In this document: positions 15,689 to 24,640 of the stretch, piece after piece
Layout of the letters: each line of letters opens with the position of its first letter
Numbering within the stretch: position 1 is the first letter of the stretch
Origin: an uncultured Arenicella sp.
Lineage (GTDB): Bacteria > Pseudomonadota > Gammaproteobacteria > Arenicellales > Arenicellaceae
Length of the DNA stretch: 35,826 nucleotides
Assembly: GCA_937973905.1 (NCBI GenBank)
Contig: CALJJR010000135.1
Span: forward strand, 1-35,826
Direction: 5' to 3'
The notes under the pieces: model-generated
The model's database searches: none
Told to the model about the DNA's origin: nothing
The model's input: the letters and a program-made list of their open reading frames with translations, nothing else
Translations under genes and position numbers: made by a program

Positions 15689-16465
15689 CTATTGCTCAAT
15701 GGCGTTTCTAACTTTGGACAACAGGGCGTCAGAGGCTTTTGCGAGTAGTGATGTATCCATCCCGCAAGCAACAAAGCTGAAGCCTTGTTGAAATAATTGA
15801 ATGCTGAAGTTCGCATCCAACACAAAAGAACCAACCGGAACTTCTTGTTTGACCAGCTTGGTCACCGCAGGAGAAATAATGTCCCAAACGTCGTTTGATA
15901 GTGGCTGGCCAACTTTGCCGATATCAGCTGCGATATCGGCAGGGCCAAAAAACACCGCATCCACGCCATCCACTGCGGCTATTTCTTCAGCCCGCGCCAC
16001 CGCTGCAGCAGTTTCCAATTGCACAATTACGCAGATGTCTTGTTCGCATTGCTTGGCATAGTTTTCGACGCGGCCAAACCGAGTCGCCCTGGTTGAACCT
16101 GCGACCCCTCGAATGCCATCGGGTGGATAGCGCGTAGCTGCAACAGCTAAAGCCGCCTCTTCTGGTGTCTGAATCATCGGGAAGATTAGCCCCCGCGCAC
16201 CAAGATCGAGCAAGCCTTTTACCATTACGGGGTCGTTCCAGGCCGGACGTACCAGGGCGCTGGTCGGGTACGCGGCCAGCACCTGCAATTGCGCGAGCAC
16301 TGAAGCGAGATCATTCGGCGAATGTTCCATATCGATCAGTGCCCAGTCGTATCCGCTTGGCGCAATCACTTCAGTGCTGACATTGCTAGCCATACTCATC
16401 CACAAGCCGATTTGTTGCGTGCCGTTGGCGAGGCCGGCTTTGAAGCCATTGCGTTTTAGTTTCAT
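15689..16465 (-). CDS. HpcH/HpaI family class II aldolase
   Basis: These metal-dependent aldolases cleave 4-hydroxy-2-oxo acids to pyruvate and an aldehyde. The 258-residue TIM barrel has the family landmarks: NGTQQIGLWMSMAS near the N-terminus, DWALIDMEHSPND (the general base His and metal environment), ALVRPAWND, the metal Glu in VIVQLETAAAV and Asp in FFGPADIAADIG. The ATG at 16465 overlaps the stop of the FAD oxidoreductase by one base (TGATG), so translation is coupled. Paralogues act on 2-keto-3-deoxy-rhamnonate, 4-hydroxy-2-oxoheptanedioate or 5-keto-4-deoxy-glucarate, and the substrate here is open. Confidence 0.9.
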   Translation of the reverse strand: MKLKRNGFKAGLANGTQQIGLWMSMASNVSTEVIAPSGYDWALIDMEHSPNDLASVLAQLQVLAAYPTSALVRPAWNDPVMVKGLLDLGARGLIFPMIQTPEEAALAVAATRYPPDGIRGVAGSTRATRFGRVENYAKQCEQDICVIVQLETAAAVARAEEIAAVDGVDAVFFGPADIAADIGKVGQPLSNDVWDIISPAVTKLVKQEVPVGSFVLDANFSIQLFQQGFSFVACGMDTSLLAKASDALLSKVRNAIEQ

Positions 16466-17685
16466 CAGATAACTGCTCGCTCAACAAACGGTTCGTTTTT
16501 AACAATGCGCTCAAAGTTAAAGGGCGATAAATCAAGCGAGCGGTACTCACCGTAGGTGATCAGTTCTGCAGTCCCACGGCCAATGGCCGGGGCCTGCTGA
16601 AAACCGTGGCCGGAAAAGCCGTTCACGAATACGAAGTTTTCTACTTCGGTATGAGCGCCCAAAATCACATTCTGATCGAAGGTATTGAAGTCATAGTGCC
16701 CGACCCATGAGTTGATCACCTTGATGGCTTCGAATTGCGGTATGCGAGTGGCTATTGCTGGCCACACCTTTTCCATCCACAGACTGTGGTCTTCAACAAA
16801 ATCATCGTAGTCAACTGCGGGATCAATGTCTGGCGGACATCCAGCTAAATAATAATGGCCCTCAGAACGCATATGCACACCGCTTGGATCGATTGTTAGC
16901 GGTAGATCACGATCGAGCGGATGTTCGGCATCGAATATGTATGTATAGCGTTTGCGCGGCTCAACCGGCAGTTTAATGCCGGCCATTTCTGAGGTGCGTG
17001 TGGCGCGTGGTCCCGAGCAATTCACTACCTTACCGCAACTGATTTGTTCGCCGGTAGCGAGAGTTATGCTGGTAACCTGCGTGCCAGCATCATTGAGCGT
17101 CATCGCGGTTACCTCATTGGCGAGGTATTCAGCACCATGCTCTTGCGCAGACCGTTTCCACCAATCGAAAACAGTGTTGCCGTCATAGTAGCCTTCATCA
17201 ATTAAATTGTGGCTGCCACAGACGATATCGTCGAGCTGATAGAACGGATAATCCCGTTTTATTTCCTCGGTGCTCATGATCTTGGTTCCGGCACCACAGC
17301 TCGCTTGCAATTGTTGCGCCTCTCGCAAGGTGGCTGCAAATTCTTCGTTATCGGCCAGATACATGTAGCCGTAACTTTGGAAATAAATCTCTGGCACGCG
17401 TGGGTCGTTAGCAAAGAAATCTTGGAAGTTATTTACGAATTCCGCTGCAAACTGCGAGATACGAATGTTGATCTCATTAGAAAATTGCTGTCGCATACAG
17501 CTATTGGTATGCGACGTTGATGACATATGATAGGTGGGGTCGCGTTCTACAACCAAGAGAGAGCCATCAAAGTCTGGGTTGGAGCCTAAAAACCAAGCCA
17601 CCGAAGAGCCGAGTTTAGCTCCGCCGATAATAACAACGTCGTAGGAGGTCTTCTTCGGAGTTTTAAATGATTTGACGCTACTCAC
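16465..17685 (-). CDS. FAD-dependent oxidoreductase, DAO family
   Basis: The 406-residue product has an N-terminal FAD-binding Rossmann fold (VVIIGGAKLGSSVAWFL at about residues 18-34) with the acidic ribose-binding residue in LLVVERD. The C-terminal FAD segment NGFSGHGFQQAPAIGRGTAELI is intact. It falls in the DAO superfamily with sarcosine, glycine and D-amino acid oxidases, and likely oxidises an amine or secondary amino acid. The third Gly of the usual GGGxxG is Ala, which I believe is common in FOXRED1-like members. It starts at GTG (17685) inside the end of hyuB (8-bp overlap) and overlaps the aldolase start, so it is embedded in the operon. Confidence 0.88.
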   Translation of the reverse strand: MSSVKSFKTPKKTSYDVVIIGGAKLGSSVAWFLGSNPDFDGSLLVVERDPTYHMSSTSHTNSCMRQQFSNEINIRISQFAAEFVNNFQDFFANDPRVPEIYFQSYGYMYLADNEEFAATLREAQQLQASCGAGTKIMSTEEIKRDYPFYQLDDIVCGSHNLIDEGYYDGNTVFDWWKRSAQEHGAEYLANEVTAMTLNDAGTQVTSITLATGEQISCGKVVNCSGPRATRTSEMAGIKLPVEPRKRYTYIFDAEHPLDRDLPLTIDPSGVHMRSEGHYYLAGCPPDIDPAVDYDDFVEDHSLWMEKVWPAIATRIPQFEAIKVINSWVGHYDFNTFDQNVILGAHTEVENFVFVNGFSGHGFQQAPAIGRGTAELITYGEYRSLDLSPFNFERIVKNEPFVERAVI

Positions 17686-19414
17686 TGATCGCTTCTCCCT
17701 TCTTGACTGCGTTTAATACGGTATCAATTTCGGCTTGGCTCAGGCCATACTCATCGCTGGCTGACTGTTCGGAAATATAGCCTCTAGCTAAATCACGGCA
17801 TACCAACGCCTTATCACGTTCGCTGCTAGGGCCATAACCAGCACCACCGGGGAAGAATAACTGCACACGAGTGCCATGCGGGACAAACTGTTTGCCCTTG
17901 CCGCGCATCGTCACGCCGTCATCGCGCTGCACCACAGTGGGTGCACCGTCACCACCGCCCTGGCGCCCACGCGCGGGGTGGTCGACGCGGTCGAACATGG
18001 CCGAAAAGTCGAATTCATGCCCTTCGCTCGCGCTAACTTCCATACATTGGCCCAAACCACCACGATGCTTGCCTGCGCCACCGCTATCGGGCCGTAGCTC
18101 TTTACGCCAGATAACAACCGGGCCCGCGTGTTCAGTTGCTTCAACGGGCATGGTCATCACCCCTGAAGGGAAAGCTGTGGCATCCATACCATCCAAATCA
18201 GGGCGAGCTCCAGCTCCACCTGAATTAAAGGTAAGCACTTCACCGCGTTGCGCATATTCAGGTGCTTTGGTGTCAGTACGCGGGCGAACTGACATCTGAA
18301 AATTACACAAACTACCAGCACCCTCAGCAGGTACTGTGTTAGGTAAAATTTTGTCGAGCGCGTTGTACACGGTGTCGGGCAACATATGGCCGATAACATG
18401 GCGCAGAGCAACCGGCGCGGGGTGTTGAGCATTTAAGATTGAGCCAACCGGCGCGGTTATTTCAAAGGGCGCTAACGACGCCGCGTTATTTGGTACTTCC
18501 GGAGCGATTGCGCACTTCAGGGCGTAACAAGCGTAGGCTTGGGTATACACCAAAGGCACATTGATGCCTTTCTTGTCGATGCCTGAGGTGCCTGCAAAGT
18601 CACACACTACTCGGTCTTCCTCAATGCCAACTTGAGCAACGATTTTAATCGGCGAGTCATAACCGTCGATGGTCATTTCACCTTGCGCTGTCGCGCGCGG
18701 TAACGCGGCTATTTTTTCCAAAGTCGCGATGCGTGAGTTGGTGAGAATGAAATCGGCGATCCCATTGAGATCAACGAGTTCAAATTCGTCCATCATTTCC
18801 ATCAGTCGCTTATGCCCTGTTTCATTACAAGTGGCGAGGGCAAAAATGTCGCCTACCACTTGATCAGGTTCTCGGACATTGGCGCGCACGATATTGACGA
18901 ACGAGTGGTCGACGGTGCCCTGATGTGCAAACTTCATGATAGGAATGTACAAGCCTTCTTCATAGACGGATGCGGCATCGGCATTAAAACCTCGGCCGCC
19001 GATATCGACGACGTGTGCTGTGCAGCCAAAGAAACCCACTAATACTCCGTTATGAAATGACGGGCTGACCACGGTAATGTCATGTAAATGCCCAGTGCCT
19101 TCCCAAGGGTCATTAGTGATGTAGACATCGCCTGCGTAAATATTGTCGCGACCGATGCGGCGTATAAAGTGAGACACGGCTTCTGCCATCGAGTTTACGT
19201 GCCCCGGCGTGCCGGTCACCGCTTGCGCCAACATGCGGCCATGCGTGTCATAGACACCCGCTGATAAATCTCCTGCTTCGCGCACCGAAGTTGAAAAAGC
19301 AGTGCGGATCAAGGCCTGCGCTTGTTCCTCGACAACGGATATCAAGCGGTTCCACATGACCTGGTTTAAAACGCTGACGTTTTTGGCAGGCTTAGCTGTC
19401 TCGTTGGTACTCAT
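17678..19414 (-). CDS. hyuB: Hydantoinase B / 5-oxoprolinase C-terminal-type subunit
   Basis: HyuB pairs with HyuA to form an ATP-dependent enzyme that opens cyclic amides such as N-methylhydantoin or 5-oxoproline. From the ATG at 19414 the protein has 578 residues. The frame is open upstream to 19465, but that start lies inside hyuA; the 19414 start leaves 13 bp after the hyuA stop. Family stretches include the DLSAGVYDTHGRMLAQAVTG segment, GHVNSMAEAV, ITNDPWEGTGHLHDITVVSP and the glycine-rich PDSGGAGKHRGGLGQ. Related subunits also serve as acetone or acetophenone carboxylase parts, but the neighbours favour amide ring opening. The next gene overlaps by 8 bp. Confidence 0.92.
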   Translation of the reverse strand: MSTNETAKPAKNVSVLNQVMWNRLISVVEEQAQALIRTAFSTSVREAGDLSAGVYDTHGRMLAQAVTGTPGHVNSMAEAVSHFIRRIGRDNIYAGDVYITNDPWEGTGHLHDITVVSPSFHNGVLVGFFGCTAHVVDIGGRGFNADAASVYEEGLYIPIMKFAHQGTVDHSFVNIVRANVREPDQVVGDIFALATCNETGHKRLMEMMDEFELVDLNGIADFILTNSRIATLEKIAALPRATAQGEMTIDGYDSPIKIVAQVGIEEDRVVCDFAGTSGIDKKGINVPLVYTQAYACYALKCAIAPEVPNNAASLAPFEITAPVGSILNAQHPAPVALRHVIGHMLPDTVYNALDKILPNTVPAEGAGSLCNFQMSVRPRTDTKAPEYAQRGEVLTFNSGGAGARPDLDGMDATAFPSGVMTMPVEATEHAGPVVIWRKELRPDSGGAGKHRGGLGQCMEVSASEGHEFDFSAMFDRVDHPARGRQGGGDGAPTVVQRDDGVTMRGKGKQFVPHGTRVQLFFPGGAGYGPSSERDKALVCRDLARGYISEQSASDEYGLSQAEIDTVLNAVKKGEAISE

Positions 19415-19427
19415 GTTCGGGTTCTCA

Positions 19428-21536
19428 TTACGCGGCGGCAAGCTCGCTGTTTGATTTTTGCTCACTTACCGTCATATCAATACAGCCGTCGGGTTGTTTA
19501 ACGGCCTGTCGACTGGCGGGCAAAATGATGGTGGTTTCGTCTTCCACTATCGCTGCAGGCCCTACAACGGTTTGCCCATTTAGCATGTCTTCGCGCAGGA
19601 TTACCGACGCCTGTGTAAGCTCGCCTAAAGCCGGGTCGAAAATAGCGCGCTCGCCATCGATATTTGCCGCGCTGGTATCAGATGCAACTGCCACGGGTTC
19701 TACATCATCCACAGGTGTGCTTGCGTTCACTGACCATACGGTGATTTCTACATCCATACCTTCGACCGTGCGACCAAATAATGCCGAATAGTCATGCTCA
19801 AACAGCGCAAGAAATGTTTCGGCATCAGGTGCTAACGCTTGTTCTTTGGTGAGTGAGATTGGGATCTCCCAGCCTTGCCCGCAGTAACGCATGTACACCC
19901 TATATTCGCTGGAAATTGCAGCTTGGGCATCGCATGTTCGTACAAACTGCGTGGCTTCTGTGGCTAGCTCATTCAATAGCGACTTGGTGAGTTCGGCATC
20001 AAACGATGATAGCCGCATATAAACGCTGCGATTGGCTTCGAAACTGAATGGCGCACGTAGAAAACCGATGGCCGAACCCACACCGGCACCGGTGGGAACC
20101 AATAAGCGATCAATACCGAGTTTTTCGCATAAACGGCCGGCGTGCAACGGTGCAGCACCACCAAAAGCGATCATTGTGTATTCTGATAAATCTTCACCGT
20201 TTTCGACCGCATGCACGCGTGCCGCATTGGCCATATTTTCGTCAACAACTTCGACTAAACCATAAGCAGCGGTGGCTGCATCCATGTCGAGTTTGCTGCC
20301 GAGTTCCTTCAATAGTGCTTGTTCTGAATCTTGCGCATTGAGTTGTATCGAGCCACCGGCAAAATTATTCGGGTCGAGTTTGCCGAGTAGCAAGTCGGCA
20401 TCAGTCACGGCCGGACGTTCACCCCCGCGACCGTAGCAAGCAGGGCCTGGTTCGGATCCGGCAGATTCTGGTCCAACACGGATTTGCCGCATTGAGTCAA
20501 CATGCGCTAATGAACCGCCGCCGGCACCGATTTCAACCATGTCGATGACAGGGATGGAGATCGGCATGCCAGAGCCTTTTTTGAAACGGTAAGTGCGTGC
20601 TACTTCAAACACTCGGCTCGTTTGCGGCGTTTGATCGTTGATCAAACAAATCTTAGCCGTGGTGCCGCCCATATCGAATGACAAAACTTTATCAAGGCCA
20701 TAGCGAGCCGCAATATGAGCAGCAAACACTGCGCCGCCTGCCGGGCCGGATTCGACTAATCGAACTGGGAATTCGGCCGCACTTTCCAGTGCGATAATGC
20801 CGCCGCCAGAGTGCACCATGAAAATGTCGCAACCCACTCCTTGTTCGCTTAATCGATCTTTAAGTCGACCCAAGTAGCTTTTCATTAAGGGTTTAATATA
20901 TGCGTTCGCCACCGTTGTATTGAAACGCTCGTATTCACGCATCTGTGGAGATACTTCACTCGACAGTGAAATCATCGCGTCGGGCATTTCCCGTGCCAAT
21001 ACATCATGCACTAGACGTTCGTGCTGATCGTTGAGATAGGAATGCAGAAATCCAACCGCAACACTGTTGTAGCCTGCTTGCTTAATCTCCGCCACCAGTG
21101 ATTCTACGTCGCTCATTTCAAGCGGGATTAAAATATCACCCGACGCGGCCACACGTTCTTTCAATGTGTACCTTTGTTGACGTGGTAACAGCGGCTCTGG
21201 AAGTTTTAGATTCAAGTCGTATTGTTCAAACCGAGACTCGGTGCGCATTTCAATAACATCCCGAAAGCCCTCGGTGGTTATCAATGCAGTTTTAGCGCCG
21301 CGCCGTTCAATTAGTGCGTTGGTCGCAAGCGTGGTGCCGTGAATGATCTGATCAATTTGCTCGGCTCGGATACCCGCTTTTTCACAAACCTGCTGCATGG
21401 CATCAATGATGGCATCTTCCGGAGCGGCATAGGTAGTGAGAACTTTGGTGGAAAACTGCTGATCGGCTTTCTCAAGAACAACATCGGTAAACGTGCCACC
21501 GATATCGACCCCCATGCGGATTGCTGTGCTTTTCAT
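19428..21536 (-). CDS. hyuA: Hydantoinase A / 5-oxoprolinase N-terminal-type subunit
   Basis: This is the ATP-binding subunit partner of HyuB. The 702-residue product begins with MGVDIGGTFTDVVLE (about residues 8-22), the phosphate loop of the acetate/sugar kinase-like fold, then HGTTLATNALIERRGAKTALITTEGFRD. The second nucleotide motif FDMGGTTAKICLI is near residue 280. The FGGAAPLHAGRLCEKLGI block and a C-terminal beta-rich domain complete the expected order. It is the first gene of the minus-strand catabolic run and has about 170 bp upstream before the LysR stop, with two inverted repeats that could be regulatory. Confidence 0.93.
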   Translation of the reverse strand: MKSTAIRMGVDIGGTFTDVVLEKADQQFSTKVLTTYAAPEDAIIDAMQQVCEKAGIRAEQIDQIIHGTTLATNALIERRGAKTALITTEGFRDVIEMRTESRFEQYDLNLKLPEPLLPRQQRYTLKERVAASGDILIPLEMSDVESLVAEIKQAGYNSVAVGFLHSYLNDQHERLVHDVLAREMPDAMISLSSEVSPQMREYERFNTTVANAYIKPLMKSYLGRLKDRLSEQGVGCDIFMVHSGGGIIALESAAEFPVRLVESGPAGGAVFAAHIAARYGLDKVLSFDMGGTTAKICLINDQTPQTSRVFEVARTYRFKKGSGMPISIPVIDMVEIGAGGGSLAHVDSMRQIRVGPESAGSEPGPACYGRGGERPAVTDADLLLGKLDPNNFAGGSIQLNAQDSEQALLKELGSKLDMDAATAAYGLVEVVDENMANAARVHAVENGEDLSEYTMIAFGGAAPLHAGRLCEKLGIDRLLVPTGAGVGSAIGFLRAPFSFEANRSVYMRLSSFDAELTKSLLNELATEATQFVRTCDAQAAISSEYRVYMRYCGQGWEIPISLTKEQALAPDAETFLALFEHDYSALFGRTVEGMDVEITVWSVNASTPVDDVEPVAVASDTSAANIDGERAIFDPALGELTQASVILREDMLNGQTVVGPAAIVEDETTIILPASRQAVKQPDGCIDMTVSEQKSNSELAAA

Positions 21537-21594
21537 ATCTGTAGTGCTGAAGTAAAGAGTTAAGGGTCATTGCGTATTTGCAACAACAGCTTGA

Positions 21595-21625
21595 GTCCAA
21601 AACGCGAGGCCACATGCGTTTGGAC
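21595..21625. promoter_or_regulatory. Imperfect inverted repeat upstream of hyuA
   Basis: gtccaaaacgc (21595-21605) and gcgtttggac (21616-21625) form a 10-bp inverted repeat with one extra base in the first arm and a 10-base loop. It lies about 60-90 bp before the hyuA start. No T-run follows in the minus direction, so it is more likely an operator or leader hairpin than a terminator for the LysR gene. Confidence 0.35.
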
Positions 21626-21649
21626 ATCTCCACAGTATTTATGAGTAAC

Positions 21650-21661
21650 GACGTTTACGTC
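21650..21661. promoter_or_regulatory. Short dyad upstream of hyuA
   Basis: GACGT-TT-ACGTC is a 5-bp inverted repeat with a 2-base spacer, beside an AT-rich stretch (21662-21685). It lies 114-125 bp before the hyuA start and could be part of the regulatory region, for example a LysR-type site. No binding protein is assigned. Confidence 0.25.
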
Positions 21662-21710
21662 TAATTAATTTATTCGATCGGATAGATAAGGCGTTTTTAT
21701 GATGTGCCAA

Positions 21711-22619
21711 TCAGTCTACGTATTTACGTGCATATTGGTTCGACACTTGTGACGCGATCTCGGCAGCGGCGAGTGTGAGGCTTGATGCTCTTTTTTCGTC
21801 GTAGCGGGCAAAGAAATCGAGATTACTTGGGCGCCAGTCGTAGTTCACGACGGCCAAACTACCCTTTTCAACTTGTTCTTCAACCATTGGCGTTAACATT
21901 GGTGCAATACCAAAACCATCCATCGCCATCTGTGCACTCGCGGATAGATTGTTGCATTGAATGATGCGTGGCTTGAATTTTGAGCGATTCGCAAAATGCG
22001 CCTCGATCTCACCGAAGTGTTTAGTGTTGCGCGCATGCGCAATAATTGGGTGTTCGGTCATATGTTCAATACAGACCTCACGCGGCAGCTGGTCTTTAAT
22101 CTTTGGTGCTGTGACCCAAGTGATGGGAAACGATCCTAAAAAGTCATTGCCGGTACTTTTGGTCTGAAATGGGCCGCTTTGAAACGCGATGTCGATATTG
22201 TGTTGCGCTAGCTCGGTCTCGAGATTCACCGACAGGTCGACTTGTAGTTCAACCATCGCGCTCGGGTATCTTTCTTTGAGTGTTGCCAAAAAAGGCTCCA
22301 GCCATGTACTAACGATCATTTCCGTGACCCCTATTTTTATAACACCGTCAAGAAGGCTCACGTTTTCGGAAGCTTCGATAAAATCATCCATGCTGCGCAC
22401 CACGTTGCGCGCACGATCCAGCAGCTGATGTCCGCGAGTTGTCAGTCTCACTGAACCCGCATCCCGCTCCATCAAAGTAACTCCGAGTACGTCCTCGAGC
22501 GTTGAAATACGTGAAGATATATTCGGCTGCGTGGTGTTCAATCTGTCCGCTGCCTGCCGAAAGCTCCCCAGATCTGCAACCCAGACGAACGTTTCCAATT
22601 GTTTTAGCGTAAGCTTCAC
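21711..22619 (-). CDS. LysR-type transcriptional regulator
   Basis: The 302-residue protein has the N-terminal winged helix-turn-helix of the LysR family (LKQLETFVWVADLGSFRQAADRLNTTQPNISSRISTLEDVLG at residues 4-45) and a type 2 periplasmic-binding-like effector domain from about residue 90. Such regulators usually control the adjacent divergent gene and respond to a pathway metabolite. Here the divergent neighbour is the broken symporter gene and the gene downstream on the same strand is hyuA, so it probably controls both uptake and breakdown. The effector is unknown. The intergenic palindrome at 22659-22670 is a candidate site for it. Confidence 0.92.
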   Translation of the reverse strand: MKLTLKQLETFVWVADLGSFRQAADRLNTTQPNISSRISTLEDVLGVTLMERDAGSVRLTTRGHQLLDRARNVVRSMDDFIEASENVSLLDGVIKIGVTEMIVSTWLEPFLATLKERYPSAMVELQVDLSVNLETELAQHNIDIAFQSGPFQTKSTGNDFLGSFPITWVTAPKIKDQLPREVCIEHMTEHPIIAHARNTKHFGEIEAHFANRSKFKPRIIQCNNLSASAQMAMDGFGIAPMLTPMVEEQVEKGSLAVVNYDWRPSNLDFFARYDEKRASSLTLAAAEIASQVSNQYARKYVD

Positions 22620-22658
22620 TCTGCTAGTTCTAATTTGACGATAAATATTTTAGTTCTT

Positions 22659-22670
22659 GAATAATTATTC
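22659..22670. promoter_or_regulatory. 12-bp palindrome in the LysR-symporter intergenic region
   Basis: GAATAATTATTC is a perfect palindrome midway in the 114-bp AT-rich gap between the divergent LysR and symporter starts. Its left half overlaps a TTGAAT that could act as a -35 box for the symporter, with TTTTAT 18 bases downstream. LysR proteins often bind AT-rich dyads there, but such sites also arise by chance in AT-rich DNA. Confidence 0.35.
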
Positions 22671-22733
22671 GATTAATATATTTTATCAACCACAAATCAA
22701 TAAAAACGATCACAAGAACAAAAGGAGACCTCC

Positions 22734-24086
22734 ATGCAATCATCCCCAGACGGAGCGACCGTTAACTGGACCTCAAGATCCGCGTTTATTTTGGCCTCTG
22801 TTGGCAGCGCGGTTGGCCTTGGAAACCTCTGGCGATTCTCCGCCGAAGCCGGCTCAAATGGGGGTGCTGCTTTCATCGCCCTGTATCTGATGTGAGTGGC
22901 GTTTATTGGGATTCCCATCATCATGGCGGAACTTTTGATTGGTCGCGGTGGGCGAGCGTCCAGTGCGATAAAGAGTGCTGAAGAGTTGGCCGAGCGCAAT
23001 AACTTGAGTAAATCATGGAGTCTTGGCATTTGGCTCGGCGTAATCAGTAGTTTTTTGATTCTCAGTTTTTACGCAGTGGTCGCGGCTTGGGTCGTGGCCT
23101 ATATTCCAAAGTTTCTATTTGGTGCTTTTGCCGGCCAGACGCCGGTCGAAATCGCGGGTCAATTTGATGCATTGGTCGCCAGCCCTGGCCAGTTGATGCC
23201 GTGGTATTTGGCGATCTTTGCCATCACCATCTGGTTGGTTGCCCGTGGCGTGAATCGCGGTATTGAAATGGCTGCCAAAATTTTAATGCCAACCTTTTTG
23301 GTCTTGCTCGTCTTACTAAGCATCATCAGCGTAATTTCAGGTTGGGAGTCTGGCGGTACCCAAAAGGCAATTGCTTTTATGTTCAGCCCTGATTTTTCCA
23401 AGATTACTCCTGAAGTCGCTACCAGTGCTTTAGGGCAGGCGTTTTTCTCCTTAGGGATCGGCATGGCCATGATCGCCACTTACGGCAGCTATCTGACCAA
23501 GCAAGTTAATATTCCTGAATCTGCTGTCATCATTGGCGTGTGCGACACCCTTGTTGCCTTGATTGCGGGGTTCGCTATTTTTCCGATCGTGTTTAAGTTC
23601 GGCTTAGACTTTCAAGCTGGCGCTGGCTTGTTCTTTCAAACATTACCAACGGCGCTTTCAGAGACCACTGGTGGCACTTGGATTGGTGCGGCGTTCTTCT
23701 CGATGGCCTTTTTTGCCGCAATGACCACGGCGGTTGCGTTTCTTGAACCAGCCGCAGCTTATATAAAAGAGCAATTCGGGATGTCAAAAGCCAAAGCCGC
23801 CATTCTGATTGGAATTGCGGCCATGTTGTTCGGGCTTGGTTCTTTATACAGCCTAAAATTTATGGATTTCTTGGATGGTGGTTTTACTGCGCCGATTTTG
23901 CTGCCGCTGTCAGCCTTGATCGTAGTGATTTTTGTGGGCTGGCGTTTAGACCGAAAATTGGTGGAAGGAGAACTCGGCGACGAGTCCCGTGGCCTAGCGA
24001 ACTTTCTTCTGCTAATGATTCGCTATGTTGCGCCCATTATGATCACCATCATTATGATTAGTGGCATCACGGACAAATATTTCTAG
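22734..24086 (+). pseudogene. Sodium:neurotransmitter symporter family transporter with in-frame TGA at codon 54
   Basis: SNF/SLC6-type proteins take up amino acids or amines with sodium. Translation from the ATG at 22734 (strong ribosome site aaaggag, 6 bases upstream) gives the family N-terminus, including [20 protein letters not shown], for 53 codons and then TGA at 22893-22895. The same frame continues at once with 396 residues of a normal transporter (VAFIGIPIIMAELLIGRGGR onward), including about ten membrane segments. Total length would be 450 residues, normal for the family. No other defect is visible, so this is a very recent nonsense mutation, a sequencing error or read-through. A start after the stop would lose the first membrane segment and the sodium-binding residues. 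It probably served the catabolic cluster. Confidence 0.7.
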
Positions 24087-24095
24087 CGCATGACT

Positions 24096-24614
24096 CTAAT
24101 CGTCAACTAGTGAGACCATTAGATCGTCAGAGACGCTCTCCAAGACCTGTTCGAGTTTTTCACTGCTGACATTTTCTGGCAGGCTGACGGCCAGCTGCGC
24201 GATGAATAAGTCGTAGCCTGCCATCGAAGCACTTTCTCGCCACGTCTCCAGTTGCTCGACATTGACGGACGCCGTGGCGAGCGCCGAGGTGATTTCTTCA
24301 ACGATTCCAGGTCGGTCGTTTGCTTCGACATAGAGGGCCACTGTTTCCCGTGAAATATCACTGGCCGCTGCATGTTCACCGTGTTGTGTCACGAGTATCC
24401 CCTGCGAAGCAAGATCTTCCAGGGCTGTTAATAAGGCAGCCTTCTTTCGACCATCAACTTTCAGTCGAACAATGCCCGCAAACTGGCCACACAAATGCGA
24501 CAAGCTGCTTTCGAGCCAGTTGGCTTGATGAGCGAGCGCTGTATCCGACAAGGCTTGTACCACCCCCGGTCGGTCTTCGGCAGTAACGGTGATTACAATG
24601 GATTCCTGATTCAT
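24096..24614 (-). CDS. Two-ACT-domain protein, GcvR-like
   Basis: The 172-residue product has two ACT domains, one from about residue 5 (IVITVTAEDRPGVVQALSDTA) and one from about residue 92 (VALYVEANDRPGIVEEITSAL). Both show the DRPG turn that binds small ligands. This layout matches GcvR, the glycine cleavage regulator that acts through GcvA by protein contact and does not bind DNA itself. No gcv genes are in the window, so the specific role is not shown. It is convergent with the symporter gene (9 bp between the stops) and 26 bp downstream of selO on the same strand. Confidence 0.82.
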   Translation of the reverse strand: MNQESIVITVTAEDRPGVVQALSDTALAHQANWLESSLSHLCGQFAGIVRLKVDGRKKAALLTALEDLASQGILVTQHGEHAAASDISRETVALYVEANDRPGIVEEITSALATASVNVEQLETWRESASMAGYDLFIAQLAVSLPENVSSEKLEQVLESVSDDLMVSLVDD

Positions 24615-24640
24615 AGTGTCTCCTAGATTTGTGTCCGTGC

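Noticed and set aside
22893-22940. TGA in the symporter read as selenocysteine
   Set aside because: The bases after the TGA allow only a 4-bp hairpin with an ATT loop, without the GG-containing apical loop expected of a bacterial SECIS. The family is not known for selenoproteins.
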